A stretch of DNA of 64,000 bases, from the NCBI GenBank assembly GCA_021156365.1, contig JAJNDK010000007.1, positions 62,001 to 126,000 of the forward strand, read 5' to 3'. The notes under the pieces were generated by a model. The model ran no database searches, had not been told where the DNA came from, and worked only from the letters and a program-made list of their open reading frames with translations. Within the stretch, counting starts at the first letter, position 1; every line of letters starts with the position of its first letter. Source of the DNA: Bacteroidota bacterium (GTDB taxonomy: Bacteria > Bacteroidota > Bacteroidia > B-17B0 > Aurantibacillaceae). Position numbers and translations under genes: made by a program. Positions 1-7,821 of this stretch are shown in pieces.

Positions 1-276
1 CTGAGTGATGCAGATATCATTGTGCTGAATGACGCCGTTCCGAATCCTTTTGCAGAACAAACGATGATCGGGTACACAATTCCTGAAAATACAGGTGTGG
101 CACAGTTACTTTTCTATAACAGCGCCGGGCGTATCATCAAGTCCGTTGATATTAAAACAAAAGGCAAAGGGCAGCTCAGTGTTTTTGCGAATGACCTCAC
201 GAATGGCGTATATTCCTATTCACTTATTGTGGATGGAAAACTGATCGATACCAAAAAACTGGTGAAAACCGACTAA
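1..276 (+). CDS. C-terminal end of a T9SS cargo protein (type A sorting domain), 5' truncated by window edge
   Basis: The frame is open from base 1 and stops at 274-276, so only the last 91 residues are visible. They form a typical type A sorting domain: NDAVPNPF near the start, beta-strand-rich sequence with IPENTG and LLFYNSAGRII, and the closing pattern NGVYSYSLIVDGKLIDTKKLVK. In Bacteroidota this domain directs a protein through the outer membrane by the type IX system and is normally removed at the surface. The LSDADIIVLND lead-in recalls proteins with an endosialidase-chaperone tail domain, but the functional part lies outside the window. An internal GTG at 22 is not a real start. Confidence 0.85.
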   Translation: MSDADIIVLNDAVPNPFAEQTMIGYTIPENTGVAQLLFYNSAGRIIKSVDIKTKGKGQLSVFANDLTNGVYSYSLIVDGKLIDTKKLVKTD

Positions 277-296
277 ACCGTTTTGTACATTAAAAG

Positions 297-327
297 AAAA
301 GCTCCCTGGATCAGGGAGCTTTTTTTG
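297..327. terminator. Bidirectional rho-independent terminator between T9SS cargo gene and fabI
   Basis: Arms AGCTCCCTG and CAGGGAGCT flank a 3-nt GAT loop, with A-tract on the left and T-tract on the right, so the hairpin can end transcription in both directions. It lies between two convergent genes (stops at 276 and 350). Confidence 0.9.
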
Positions 328-349
328 TATGAAAGAGATTGCAGATGGA

Positions 350-1165
350 TTATTGAATTCCCATTTTTTCCATCATTTCCATGCTCACGCCGGTGTTGCT
401 ATAACCGCCATCGTGATACAGGTTTTGCATGTTTACCATACGGGTAAGATCACTGAACATAGAGATGCAATAATCGGCACAGCTTTCTGCGCTTGCGTTG
501 CCTAATGGAGAGATTGCATTAGCGTAATCGTAGAAATCGCCGAAGCCTTTGATACCGCTTCCGGCAGTGGTTTTTGTAGGTGATTGTGAAATAGAATTTA
601 CACGCACTTTTTTCGCTTTTCCGTAGTGGTAGCCAAAGCTTCTGCAGATGGATTCAAGCACTGCTTTTGCATCGGCCATATCGGTATAAAAAGGGTAGGT
701 ACGCTGTGCAGCAATATAACTAAGTGCAACTACGCTTCCCCATTCGTTGATCGCGTCCATTTTGTAGGCCGCGCTCAGCATTTTGTGCAGGGAAAGTGCA
801 GATACATCTATACTTTTGTTGTAGAAATCGTAATTCAATTCGGTGTAAGGGATATTCTTACGGATATTCGGACTCATACCGATACTGTGAAGAACGAAGT
901 CTAACTTGCCACCCAACACTTCCTGCGATTTGGTGAACAGGTTCGTGATCTCCTCTACATTGGTTGCATCTGCAGGTATGATCTCGGCATTGGTAGCCTC
1001 TGCCAGTTTTTTGATCTCACCCATACGCATAGCGATAGGAGCATTGGTCAGAACGATTTTAGCGCCCTGCGCATGCGCTTTTAAAGCTACTTTCCAGGCA
1101 ATGGAATTTTCATCCAGTGCACCGGTAATAATACCTCTTTTTCCTGCTAACAAGTTGTTACTCAT
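350..1165 (-). CDS. fabI: Enoyl-[acyl-carrier-protein] reductase (NADH), FabI type
   Basis: FabI catalyses the last reduction of each fatty-acid elongation cycle (trans-2-enoyl-ACP to acyl-ACP) in the cytoplasm. The 271-residue length is usual. The N-terminal nucleotide-binding loop is the FabI variant GIITGALDENSIAW (residues 11-24). The active-site pair is the FabI spacing Y-x6-K: Y160 and K167 in YTDMADAK, preceded by Y150, matching E. coli Y146/Y156/K163. The C-terminal substrate lid follows the QSPTKTTAGSGI segment, and DGGYSNTG closes the Rossmann fold. It is transcribed alone from a TACCTTTG box 23 nt upstream and ends at a shared terminator. Confidence 0.96.
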   Translation of the reverse strand: MSNNLLAGKRGIITGALDENSIAWKVALKAHAQGAKIVLTNAPIAMRMGEIKKLAEATNAEIIPADATNVEEITNLFTKSQEVLGGKLDFVLHSIGMSPNIRKNIPYTELNYDFYNKSIDVSALSLHKMLSAAYKMDAINEWGSVVALSYIAAQRTYPFYTDMADAKAVLESICRSFGYHYGKAKKVRVNSISQSPTKTTAGSGIKGFGDFYDYANAISPLGNASAESCADYCISMFSDLTRMVNMQNLYHDGGYSNTGVSMEMMEKMGIQ

Positions 1166-1188
1166 AGTGTGTGGTTTTTTTGATGGAG

Positions 1189-1196
1189 CAAAGGTA
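1189..1196 (-). promoter_or_regulatory. Bacteroidota -7 promoter box (TACCTTTG) of fabI
   Basis: Reverse strand reads TACCTTTG, a full match to TAnnTTTG, ending 23 nt before the fabI ATG. A clear -33 element was not identified. Confidence 0.6.
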
Positions 1197-1422
1197 CTAT
1201 TTTATATTAAACGGATCGCCCGGGCAGGAACCTTTGGAATGCTTCATTTCAGTAACAATTTGCATAAGCAGGTGCCGGCCGCTACATTGGATTGAGTCTT
1301 AGGTACTTTAGCCTGATTATCAGGAGGCAATTGTGAATATTTATTGATTAAAAAGCGAAATATTTCAATTATAAACCCGAAATTCGTGCTTTGTATAAAA
1401 CTAAAAAACCAACACAGATTAT

Positions 1423-2433
1423 ATGGAATTATATTTAGACTCCGCAAACCTCAAAGAAATTGAAGAAGGCTTTAAATTGGGTTTCCTGAATGGATTAACA
1501 ACCACACCCACTTTCATGCAGCGTGAAGGAATTACGGATATCGATGGTACTATTGTGAAACTGTCAAAAATGGTTCCTGTGTTGCAGATCGAAGCATTGG
1601 GAAATTCGGCAGAAGAAGTGTTAGCTGAAGCAGAACGTCAGTTGGCTCTTGGTCTGGATCCTCAAAGAACGGTGTTTAAGATCCCGGTTTCTCTCGAAGG
1701 CGTTCGTGCATGTAAAATGCTCAGAGATAAAGGATACCTGGTAAATGTACATTTGGTGTATACCTTGCAGCAGGCTTATATGGCTATGCATGCCGGCGCA
1801 TCCTATGTATGCCCCCTGGTAGGACGTTTGCAGGACCAGGGCCACGATGCACTGGCTCTTGTAGAGCAGTGTGTGGATGCAGTGGACGGATACGGATACG
1901 ATACGAAGATCATGTTCTCTTCGGTGAGACATGCAGAGCACGTTAGAAATGCTATTAATATCGGTGTGCACACGATCACCGTTCCGCTGAAAGTATTGAA
2001 ACAATTAACGGATAATAATTTCACCACCCTTGGTACCGAGCAGTTCATCGCTGATACACGTTTGATGACGGTGCGTGTGAAAGAAGCGATCAATGGTGTA
2101 AATCCGATCGTTTCTGCAGATACCGGCATGACCGATGCGATCATCAAAATGACGGAATATGGTTTCGGATGTATCACGGTAGTAAATAAAGATGGTTCGC
2201 TGAAAGGAGTATTTACCGATGGTGATTTGAGAAGACTGATCACAAGCGGCGGACGCGATGTGCTGAACAAAAAGATCGGTGATGTCGAATACAAAGCACC
2301 TATTTCTATCGAGGCGAGTGTGTTACTGAATGATGCAGCTGGTCTGTTCAAGAAAACGAATGTAGATACCATCCTGGTAACGGAAGGTGGCAAACCGGTT
2401 GGTATGCTGGATATCCAGGATATGAAAGGGTGA
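1423..2433 (+). CDS. Transaldolase / fructose-6-phosphate aldolase family (TalC/MipB) domain fused to a CBS pair
   Basis: Residues 1-220 align along their length with small class I aldolases of the TalC/FSA family: MELYLDSANLKEI start, Schiff-base lysine K86 in VFKIPVS, VYTLQQA, and PLVGRLQD. Residues about 230-336 are two CBS motifs resembling those of arabinose-5-phosphate isomerase KdsD (GVFTDGDLRR, final G-x-LDIQD). At key sites it has E57, the transaldolase-type residue, where FSA has Q59. It has L132 where transaldolases have Phe and FSA has Tyr131, and TTTPT where the family has TTNP(S), so the substrate-binding Asn28 is Thr. The aldolase fold is therefore clear but the substrate is not. 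CBS domains usually sense nucleotides, so regulation by a nucleotide or CMP-sugar is an inference. Single gene, ending just before a palindrome. Confidence 0.85.
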   Translation: MELYLDSANLKEIEEGFKLGFLNGLTTTPTFMQREGITDIDGTIVKLSKMVPVLQIEALGNSAEEVLAEAERQLALGLDPQRTVFKIPVSLEGVRACKMLRDKGYLVNVHLVYTLQQAYMAMHAGASYVCPLVGRLQDQGHDALALVEQCVDAVDGYGYDTKIMFSSVRHAEHVRNAINIGVHTITVPLKVLKQLTDNNFTTLGTEQFIADTRLMTVRVKEAINGVNPIVSADTGMTDAIIKMTEYGFGCITVVNKDGSLKGVFTDGDLRRLITSGGRDVLNKKIGDVEYKAPISIEASVLLNDAAGLFKKTNVDTILVTEGGKPVGMLDIQDMKG

Positions 2434-2457
2434 TAGTTCCGAACATATGATAATTTA

Positions 2458-2484
2458 AATTCGGGACGCACTGCGTCCCGAATT
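2458..2484. repeat. 27-nt perfect extragenic palindrome upstream of the DUF1016 nuclease gene
   Basis: Thirteen-bp arms (AATTCGGGACGCA and its complement) meet at a single central C (2471). The core CGCACTGCG recurs inside the downstream coding sequence (2798-2814). There is no T-tract, so it does not look like a normal terminator for the preceding gene, although it could still form an RNA hairpin. It ends 27 nt before the ATG at 2512. Confidence 0.85.
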
Positions 2485-2511
2485 GGTTTATAGATAGCCC
2501 CATTAAATGAG

Positions 2512-3540
2512 ATGAAACCCCGGAAAAAAACTTTATACAGCGAAATCAAAGGGATTCTTGAGGAAGCAAGAAATAGTGCGGTGCGCGCCGTTAATTTTTC
2601 GATGGTACTTACATATTGGGAGATTGGCCGCTTAATAGTGGAGGAAGAACAGAAAGGGAAAAGCCGCGCCGGGTACGGAGACATGATCATTGAAGAACTT
2701 TCGGACAAATTATCCGCAGAGTTTGGATCGGGATACAGCATAACGAGTCTCAAGAATTTCAGGCAGTTTTTCAAGGCTTTTCCTCAGGATCGAAAAAGCT
2801 CCGCACTGCGGAGCCAATTATCATGGACCCACTATCGTTTATTGATGCGGGTTGTGAGCAAGGAAGCCCGTCATTATTACCTCGAAGAGTCCATTTCTCA
2901 GAACTGGAGTTCCCGCGTTTTGGAAAGGCAAATTAATTCACTTTATTATGAGAGACTTTTGTCTTCGAAGAACAGGAAAGCGCTGGTGAAAAAGTCGTCG
3001 CTTGAGGCATCAAAGGATAAACCTACTATCTTGGATTTTGTGAAGGATCCATATGTACTTGAGTTTCTATCTTTAAAGCCAAATTCAACCCTTTACGAAA
3101 AGGAGCTCGAAACGGAATTGATAAACAAGCTTCAGCTGTTTATGCTTGAATTGGGAAAGGGCTTTTCTTTTGTGGAAAGACAAAAGCGAATTTCTGCAGA
3201 TGGGGAGCATTTTTACGTAGATCTTGTTTTTTATAATTATATCCTCAAGTGTTTTGTACTCATAGATCTGAAAGTTGGAAAGCTCACGCACCAGGATATA
3301 GGGCAGATGGATCTGTATGTAAGGTATTTTGAAGAAGAGATAAAACAAAGCTCGGATAATCCGACTATCGGTATAATTTTATGTACAGAAAAAAACGAAA
3401 CAGTCGTCAAATATTCTGTTTTAAAGGAAAGTAAGCAGCTCTTTGCAACTAAATATAAATTACATCTTCCTTCAGAAAAAGAGCTGATCGCGGAAGTAAA
3501 TTTTGAGCTGAGTCAATTAAAAAAGAGGAAGCTGAAATAA
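2512..3540 (+). CDS. YhcG-type PD-(D/E)xK nuclease family protein (DUF1016)
   Basis: 342 residues, normal for the YhcG/DUF1016 family. The N-terminal helical domain (about residues 8-150) has the conserved LTYWEIGRLIVEEEQ and SALRSQLSWTHYRLLMRV blocks. The C-terminal domain (about 170-342) is nuclease-like: D237 in FYVDLVF, then IDLK with D252 and K254 as the D-(x)14-DxK site, then Q265 in GQMDLYVRYF. Related proteins are linked to mobile DNA, restriction or DNA repair, with no agreed function. No methylase or partner gene is adjacent, so it is an orphan. A palindrome lies inside codons 96-101 and another just upstream, which is unusual. The purine-rich AGATGAAACCCCGG context and position after the palindrome support the ATG at 2512. 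Confidence 0.9.
   Translation: MKPRKKTLYSEIKGILEEARNSAVRAVNFSMVLTYWEIGRLIVEEEQKGKSRAGYGDMIIEELSDKLSAEFGSGYSITSLKNFRQFFKAFPQDRKSSALRSQLSWTHYRLLMRVVSKEARHYYLEESISQNWSSRVLERQINSLYYERLLSSKNRKALVKKSSLEASKDKPTILDFVKDPYVLEFLSLKPNSTLYEKELETELINKLQLFMLELGKGFSFVERQKRISADGEHFYVDLVFYNYILKCFVLIDLKVGKLTHQDIGQMDLYVRYFEEEIKQSSDNPTIGIILCTEKNETVVKYSVLKESKQLFATKYKLHLPSEKELIAEVNFELSQLKKRKLK
2798..2814. repeat. 17-nt palindrome inside the DUF1016 coding sequence
   Basis: Arms GCTCCGCA and TGCGGAGC around central C2806. It shares the nine-base core CGCACTGCG with the extragenic palindrome at 2458-2484 while the outer arms differ in sequence yet stay paired. It encodes part of SSALRS, immediately before the conserved QLSWTHY. 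Confidence 0.8.
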
Positions 3541-3553
3541 AAAGAAACCACAC

Positions 3554-4066
3554 ATGGAAAATGATGAGATCATAAATAAAGTAGCAGGCAGTGGTTTAAT
3601 TACTATAGACCTCGAAGAGTTCTATCCCAAAGGCGAACGGAAGCTGATCGATATCAAAGATCAGTTGTTCCAGGGATTAATCCTTAAGGAAAAAGATTTC
3701 CGGGAGTTTATTAAAACACACGACTGGGAGCAGTACAAAGATTGTTTTGTCGCTATTACCTGTTCGGTGGATGCGATCATTCCTACCTGGGCATTCATGT
3801 TGCTGACACTGGCCCTGCAGCCGTATGCTAAAAAGATCGTGTTCGGCGACCTGGAAAAACTGGAAACAGTATTGTTCACAGAAAAGCTGCAAAAGATCCG
3901 CCCGGAAGAATACAAAGATGCGCGTGTGGTCATCAAAGGATGCGGAAGCCTGCCTGTTCCAACCAATGCTTTTGTTCAGCTTACTGCTTTATTGCAGCCA
4001 CAGGTGAAAAGCCTGATGTATGGCGAGCCCTGCAGCACGGTGCCGCTCTATAAAAAACCAAAATAA
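3554..4066 (+). CDS. DUF2480 family protein
   Basis: 170-residue soluble protein with the features I associate with DUF2480, a family restricted to Bacteroidota: an N-terminal (N)KVAGSGLITIDLEEFYP, a central CSVDAIIPTWAFMLL, and a C-terminal CGSLPVPTNAFVQL that looks like an internal repeat of the same theme. C70 and D73 in the central motif and the basic KGCG stretch are candidate functional residues. No signal peptide or membrane segment is present. It starts 13 nt after the nuclease stop and may share its transcript. Function unknown. Confidence 0.8.
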   Translation: MENDEIINKVAGSGLITIDLEEFYPKGERKLIDIKDQLFQGLILKEKDFREFIKTHDWEQYKDCFVAITCSVDAIIPTWAFMLLTLALQPYAKKIVFGDLEKLETVLFTEKLQKIRPEEYKDARVVIKGCGSLPVPTNAFVQLTALLQPQVKSLMYGEPCSTVPLYKKPK

Positions 4067-4075
4067 AAATGATCT

Positions 4076-4780
4076 TTATTGCTTTGTATCGAATTTCCCT
4101 TTCGGAACAGGCTGGTTAAATTTAGTATCATAGTACAGCTCTTCCTGGTACAGCTTTCCATCCACATAGATCAGTAGTTTTGTTTCCACCTCTGTGTTGC
4201 AGGCCTTTTGTCGTTCTGCTACATCCACGCGTAAAAGAGCCCCGTTCGATCTTTCTGTGAACGATTCCAATAATAAAGTGGACTTGTTGATGCAGATCTG
4301 CGGAATATTGGAATCGGGCTTTGATGCACCTATCACATAACAGTCTTTCCCGTTTACCTGCTGTTCGGAGATCAGGCTCAGATCGATCCCTTCAGCATTG
4401 ATACGTTTCAGTACATCATCGATTTTCCGGAAGTACATGCCACCTAACAATAGCATGATCAGATTCTTGTTCTCATCCTTTTTATAAAATGCAAACTCCC
4501 GGTAATTATAGGAGCTGTCATTCTTAAAAACGACAAAATTACCTTTTAAGGTGTCTCCGAATTCGATCCGCAGTTTATCCGGATATTCAAGGTATTCGGT
4601 CCAGGTCGTAGAGCTTTTCAGAGAATCGTTGCGGTATTTATTAGTGGTTTGTTTAAAAGCGAGTGTTTTGCAGGGCTTTCCGTAATTCTTCTTATGTAAA
4701 GAAATGATTAAGTCCTTCCCGGTTTTGAACTGGGCAAAACAAAACAGTGGAAACAGTAGTAAAAGGAGTGATTTTCTCAT
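4076..4780 (-). CDS. Secreted LolA-like protein of unknown function
   Basis: 234 residues beginning with a clear signal peptide (MRKSLLLLLFPLFCFAQF, cleavage near residue 16-17). The mature part is rich in beta strands with alternating pairs such as YLEYPDKLRIEFGD and FVVFKNDSSYNYREF. This resembles periplasmic LolA/LolB-like outer-membrane lipoprotein carriers and the related DUF4292/DUF6263-type Bacteroidota proteins, but no decisive motif is present. It is convergent with the DUF2480 gene, the stops being only 9 nt apart, with no obvious terminator between them. Confidence 0.6.
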   Translation of the reverse strand: MRKSLLLLLFPLFCFAQFKTGKDLIISLHKKNYGKPCKTLAFKQTTNKYRNDSLKSSTTWTEYLEYPDKLRIEFGDTLKGNFVVFKNDSSYNYREFAFYKKDENKNLIMLLLGGMYFRKIDDVLKRINAEGIDLSLISEQQVNGKDCYVIGASKPDSNIPQICINKSTLLLESFTERSNGALLRVDVAERQKACNTEVETKLLIYVDGKLYQEELYYDTKFNQPVPKGKFDTKQ

Positions 4781-4954
4781 ACGTTCAATGGCTTTATGTG
4801 AAATTAGCTATTTCTGCGGTTCGGGCAGGATCAATTGGTATCAGGGGTTTTGTTGGAAATTAAAGGAAGAAAAGTGATGGATGACCGGTAATTAACAGCT
4901 TATCAACAGAAATAGCTAAAAAAACGGTCCCGAATAATAAACCTTAACTATTTG

Positions 4955-4984
4955 GTAACATTACAATGTAACTAAAGTAACATT
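4955..4984 (+). promoter_or_regulatory. Direct repeats GTAAC(A/T) upstream of the phosphate porin
   Basis: GTAACATT occurs at 4955-4962 and 4977-4984, with a related GTAACTAA at 4968-4975. The outer copies are 22 bp apart, two helical turns, as in direct-repeat sites read by PhoB-type regulators. The site lies 40-70 nt upstream of a porin/phosphate transporter set. Assignment to phosphate control is inference. Confidence 0.35.
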
Positions 4985-5023
4985 CAGGAGGTTTTTTTGC
5001 ATTCAAATTAATAATGAGTTAAT

Positions 5024-6223
5024 ATGAAAGGAGCGGTTACTATACTTTTGATTAATCTAATTGCAACATTTGGTTTTGCCCAGCAAAAGACACCGTATTT
5101 TAGTTTTAAGAACGGGCTTGGTTTTGCTACCCCCGATAGCTCGTATTCCATGAATATCCGTTTCCGGATGCAAAACCGCGTTCTGATGAACACAGCTTCC
5201 GACGAAGATCTGAGCCCTTCCTCATGGGATGCCCGGGTAAGACGTTGTCGTTTGAGCTTTGCCGGTCATATGTATAGCCCTAAACTGTCATACTATCTCC
5301 AGTTGTCGTTCTCGCGTGGAGATATGGACTGGAGCATGAATGATCCTTCCAACACGAATACAAGTCCGAATGCGGTGAGGGATGCCGTGATCTATTATAA
5401 GCCGAATCAGCACCTGCAGTTGGGCCTTGGACAAACAAAGCTTCCCGGAAACAGGCAGCGGGTTATTTCATCGGGTGCCCAGCAATTTTACGATCGATCA
5501 CCTGCCAATGCGAATTTCACACTCGACAGGGATTTTGGTGTATTTGCCAATTATAATTTCAAAGCAGGCTCAACTTTTAAAACGATCATAAAAACAGCCA
5601 TTTCTTCAGGCGAGGGGCGAAACAGCCTCATGAGTAATTCCGGGCTTGCTTATACCGGCCGTGTTGAGATCCTGCCAATGGGCGATTTTTCGGAAGGTGG
5701 CGATTATTTCGAAGGCGATGTGCTGCGTGAAGAAAAACCTAAAATGTCTTTCGGAGGTGGTTATCATTTCAATGACCTGGCGATCCGTGCACAAGGAGAG
5801 CTTGGAAGAGATCTGTATACACCCAAAAGCTTTCATACGTATTTTGCGGATGTATTGTTCAAATACAAAGGCCTGGCAGTTACTGCTGAATACATACGAC
5901 GTGATTGTGATAACCCCTTTACAAAAAGCGGAAGCAGCACACGTTTTGTGATCGATGGGGATGGTATCAATACGCAGCTGAGCTATTGTTTCAAAAGCAA
6001 ATGGGAGATCGCAGCACGTCACACGCTTGTCAGCCCTCATAAAGATCTCTACGCTTTCATGAACCAGAACGAGCAGTTTGGTCTTGGCATTACAAAATAC
6101 CTGATGAAGCACAAGGTAAAAGGACAGTTCAATGTTTTTTATAACCGCGACAGGAATTTACACACCGCAAAAGAGATGAATAAGTACTTTTTTGGCGTAT
6201 TCCAGGTAGAATTGGGTATTTAA
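5024..6223 (+). CDS. Phosphate-selective porin O/P family outer-membrane protein
   Basis: 399 residues with signal peptide MKGAVTILLINLIATFGFAQQ. The body has the alternating pattern of a 16-strand barrel typical of the OprO/OprP family: INIRFRMQNR-like start (MNIRFRMQNRVLMNT), VRRCRLSFAGHMYSPKLSYYLQLSFS, GLGQTKLPGNRQRVISSG, FTLDRDFGVFANY, and terminal aromatic-rich strand ending in FGVFQVELGI. Porins of this family form anion channels, and some are specific for phosphate. The two Pit phosphate transporters 55 nt downstream strengthen the phosphate assignment. Direct repeats lie upstream. Confidence 0.88.
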   Translation: MKGAVTILLINLIATFGFAQQKTPYFSFKNGLGFATPDSSYSMNIRFRMQNRVLMNTASDEDLSPSSWDARVRRCRLSFAGHMYSPKLSYYLQLSFSRGDMDWSMNDPSNTNTSPNAVRDAVIYYKPNQHLQLGLGQTKLPGNRQRVISSGAQQFYDRSPANANFTLDRDFGVFANYNFKAGSTFKTIIKTAISSGEGRNSLMSNSGLAYTGRVEILPMGDFSEGGDYFEGDVLREEKPKMSFGGGYHFNDLAIRAQGELGRDLYTPKSFHTYFADVLFKYKGLAVTAEYIRRDCDNPFTKSGSSTRFVIDGDGINTQLSYCFKSKWEIAARHTLVSPHKDLYAFMNQNEQFGLGITKYLMKHKVKGQFNVFYNRDRNLHTAKEMNKYFFGVFQVELGI

Positions 6224-6277
6224 TACTAATTTTACGCCCTCTAAATGATAAATTTACATTAAACGAAAAGAGATTAT

Positions 6278-7681
6278 ATGTTTGGATTAGATACAGGATT
6301 AGCGATTTTACTTATACTTTGCTTATTATTAGCTTGTTTTTTTGAATTTATCAATGGATTTCACGATACGGCAAATGCTGTAGCCACCGTTATCTATACC
6401 AATTCCATGAAGCCTACCGTAGCAGTAGTGTACAGTGGAGCTTTGAATTTTATCGGTGTAATTACCGGTGGTATAGCCGTGGCGATGGGAATTGTAAACC
6501 TGCTCCCGATGGAGGTGCTGGTAGATGCCAATCCGTACCATGGAATTGCCATGATACTCGCACTCCTGATCAGCGCGATCGCCTGGAATTTCGGAACATG
6601 GTATTTTGGTATTCCTTCTTCCAGCTCGCATACACTCATCGGCTCGATATTAGGGATTGGGATTGCGTTTTATTTCCTTCCGGACAATGTGGGTGGAGGT
6701 GCAGTGAACTGGGACAAGGCAAAAGATACCGGCTGGGCTTTGCTCTTGTCGCCGCTCGCAGGTTTTTCCATGGCCATCATTGTCATGTTCATATTTAAAC
6801 GTTTGGTGAAAAGCGAAACCGTATACAAAGAGCCTACTCCCGGCCAGAAACCTCCGATCTGGATCCGTATGATGCTTGGATTGACCTGTGGCCTCGTGAG
6901 CTTCTTTCACGGACAGAACGACGGACAGAAAGGTGTTGGTATTATTATGATGATCCTCATCGCGATCCTTCCGGGATATTTTTCACTCGATGAACGGGTG
7001 AACATACAAAGTATTGCCGGCAACCTGAACAGGATCGAACACATCATTGTACATACGGATACCAGCAAGTTCGGGGAAGACGAGTTCAAGCATTATCAAA
7101 CTGTCATAAAACACAATGCCGGATATAAATCCACTGCCGGAGAAAAATTCAATTCCAATGAGATCGTTCTAACGGATCGTTTCAGCATCCGCAAAGATGT
7201 GGTAAAGTTGACCAAATCAGCAGAAAAACTGATCAAAAGCCCGAATTTCGCCATTACCGAAAATGATAAAAGGGATTTAGAAGCTGAAATAAAAGAGGCA
7301 AAGAAACTGGTAGAATATGCACCGGGCTGGGTGATCATCATGATCTCCGTTTGTCTTGGTCTCGGTACTATGATCGGGTGGAAACGTGTAGTGAAAACGA
7401 TCGGGGAGAAAATCGGTAAGCAGCACATGAGCTATGCACAGGGTGCAAGCGCGGAGATCGTTGCATCCATCGGTATCGGGATGGCAACCTGGAAAGGCCT
7501 GCCGGTAAGTACCACACACATGTTGTCCTCGGGTATCATGGGAACGATGGTGGCGAAGAAAGGTTTGAAAAATTTACAAAAGAAAACAATTATCAATATC
7601 TTACTGGCATGGGTGCTTACACTCCCCGTAACCATTGTGCTTTCGGGCAGTCTGTTCATTTTGTTCAGATGGCTTTTCTAA
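6278..7681 (+). CDS. Inorganic phosphate transporter, Pit/PHO-4 family (copy 1)
   Basis: 467-residue polytopic membrane protein. The duplicated Pit signature is visible in both halves: GFHDTANAVATVIYTNS (about residues 28-44) and, near the C terminus, GASAEIVASIGIGMATWKGLPVSTTH. GIPSSSSHTLIGS and FFHGQNDGQKGVG are also family hallmarks. Pit proteins carry metal-phosphate complexes with protons or Na+ into the cytoplasm. A soluble loop (about residues 240-345) separates the halves. It lies in line with the porin (55-nt gap) and is closed by a terminator, suggesting a porin-pit operon. The next gene is a close tandem copy. Confidence 0.95.
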   Translation: MFGLDTGLAILLILCLLLACFFEFINGFHDTANAVATVIYTNSMKPTVAVVYSGALNFIGVITGGIAVAMGIVNLLPMEVLVDANPYHGIAMILALLISAIAWNFGTWYFGIPSSSSHTLIGSILGIGIAFYFLPDNVGGGAVNWDKAKDTGWALLLSPLAGFSMAIIVMFIFKRLVKSETVYKEPTPGQKPPIWIRMMLGLTCGLVSFFHGQNDGQKGVGIIMMILIAILPGYFSLDERVNIQSIAGNLNRIEHIIVHTDTSKFGEDEFKHYQTVIKHNAGYKSTAGEKFNSNEIVLTDRFSIRKDVVKLTKSAEKLIKSPNFAITENDKRDLEAEIKEAKKLVEYAPGWVIIMISVCLGLGTMIGWKRVVKTIGEKIGKQHMSYAQGASAEIVASIGIGMATWKGLPVSTTHMLSSGIMGTMVAKKGLKNLQKKTIINILLAWVLTLPVTIVLSGSLFILFRWLF

Positions 7682-7703
7682 ACCGGCTTTAATAAATCTA
7701 AAG

Positions 7704-7731
7704 ATCCTTCCACCCGGAAGGATTTTTTTTT
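7704..7731 (+). terminator. Rho-independent terminator after first Pit gene
   Basis: Arms ATCCTTCC (7704-7711) and GGAAGGAT (7716-7723) around ACCC, followed by a run of T. It separates the two Pit genes into distinct transcripts. Confidence 0.9.
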
Positions 7732-7794
7732 GAGTATACCGGTATTTAACTAATGCTTAATATTAAGTTAACTCCACAAAAGAGCAATTGGGGC

Positions 7795-7802
7795 TACATT
7801 TG
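7795..7802 (+). promoter_or_regulatory. -7 promoter box (TACATTTG) for second Pit gene
   Basis: Exact TAnnTTTG match 19 nt before the ATG at 7822 and downstream of the terminator at 7704-7731. It lies inside the longer open frame that begins at 7753, which argues that translation starts at 7822. Confidence 0.7.
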
Positions 7803-7821
7803 TGGAAATTTAAATGAGTTT

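Noticed and set aside
1312-1324. Small palindrome CCTGAT-T-ATCAGG before the transaldolase gene
   Set aside because: Too short and without repeats elsewhere in the window to claim a function.
1803-2774. 323-codon minus-strand frame across the transaldolase and nuclease genes
   Set aside because: It lies opposite two well-supported genes and has no recognisable domain; it is a codon-bias shadow.
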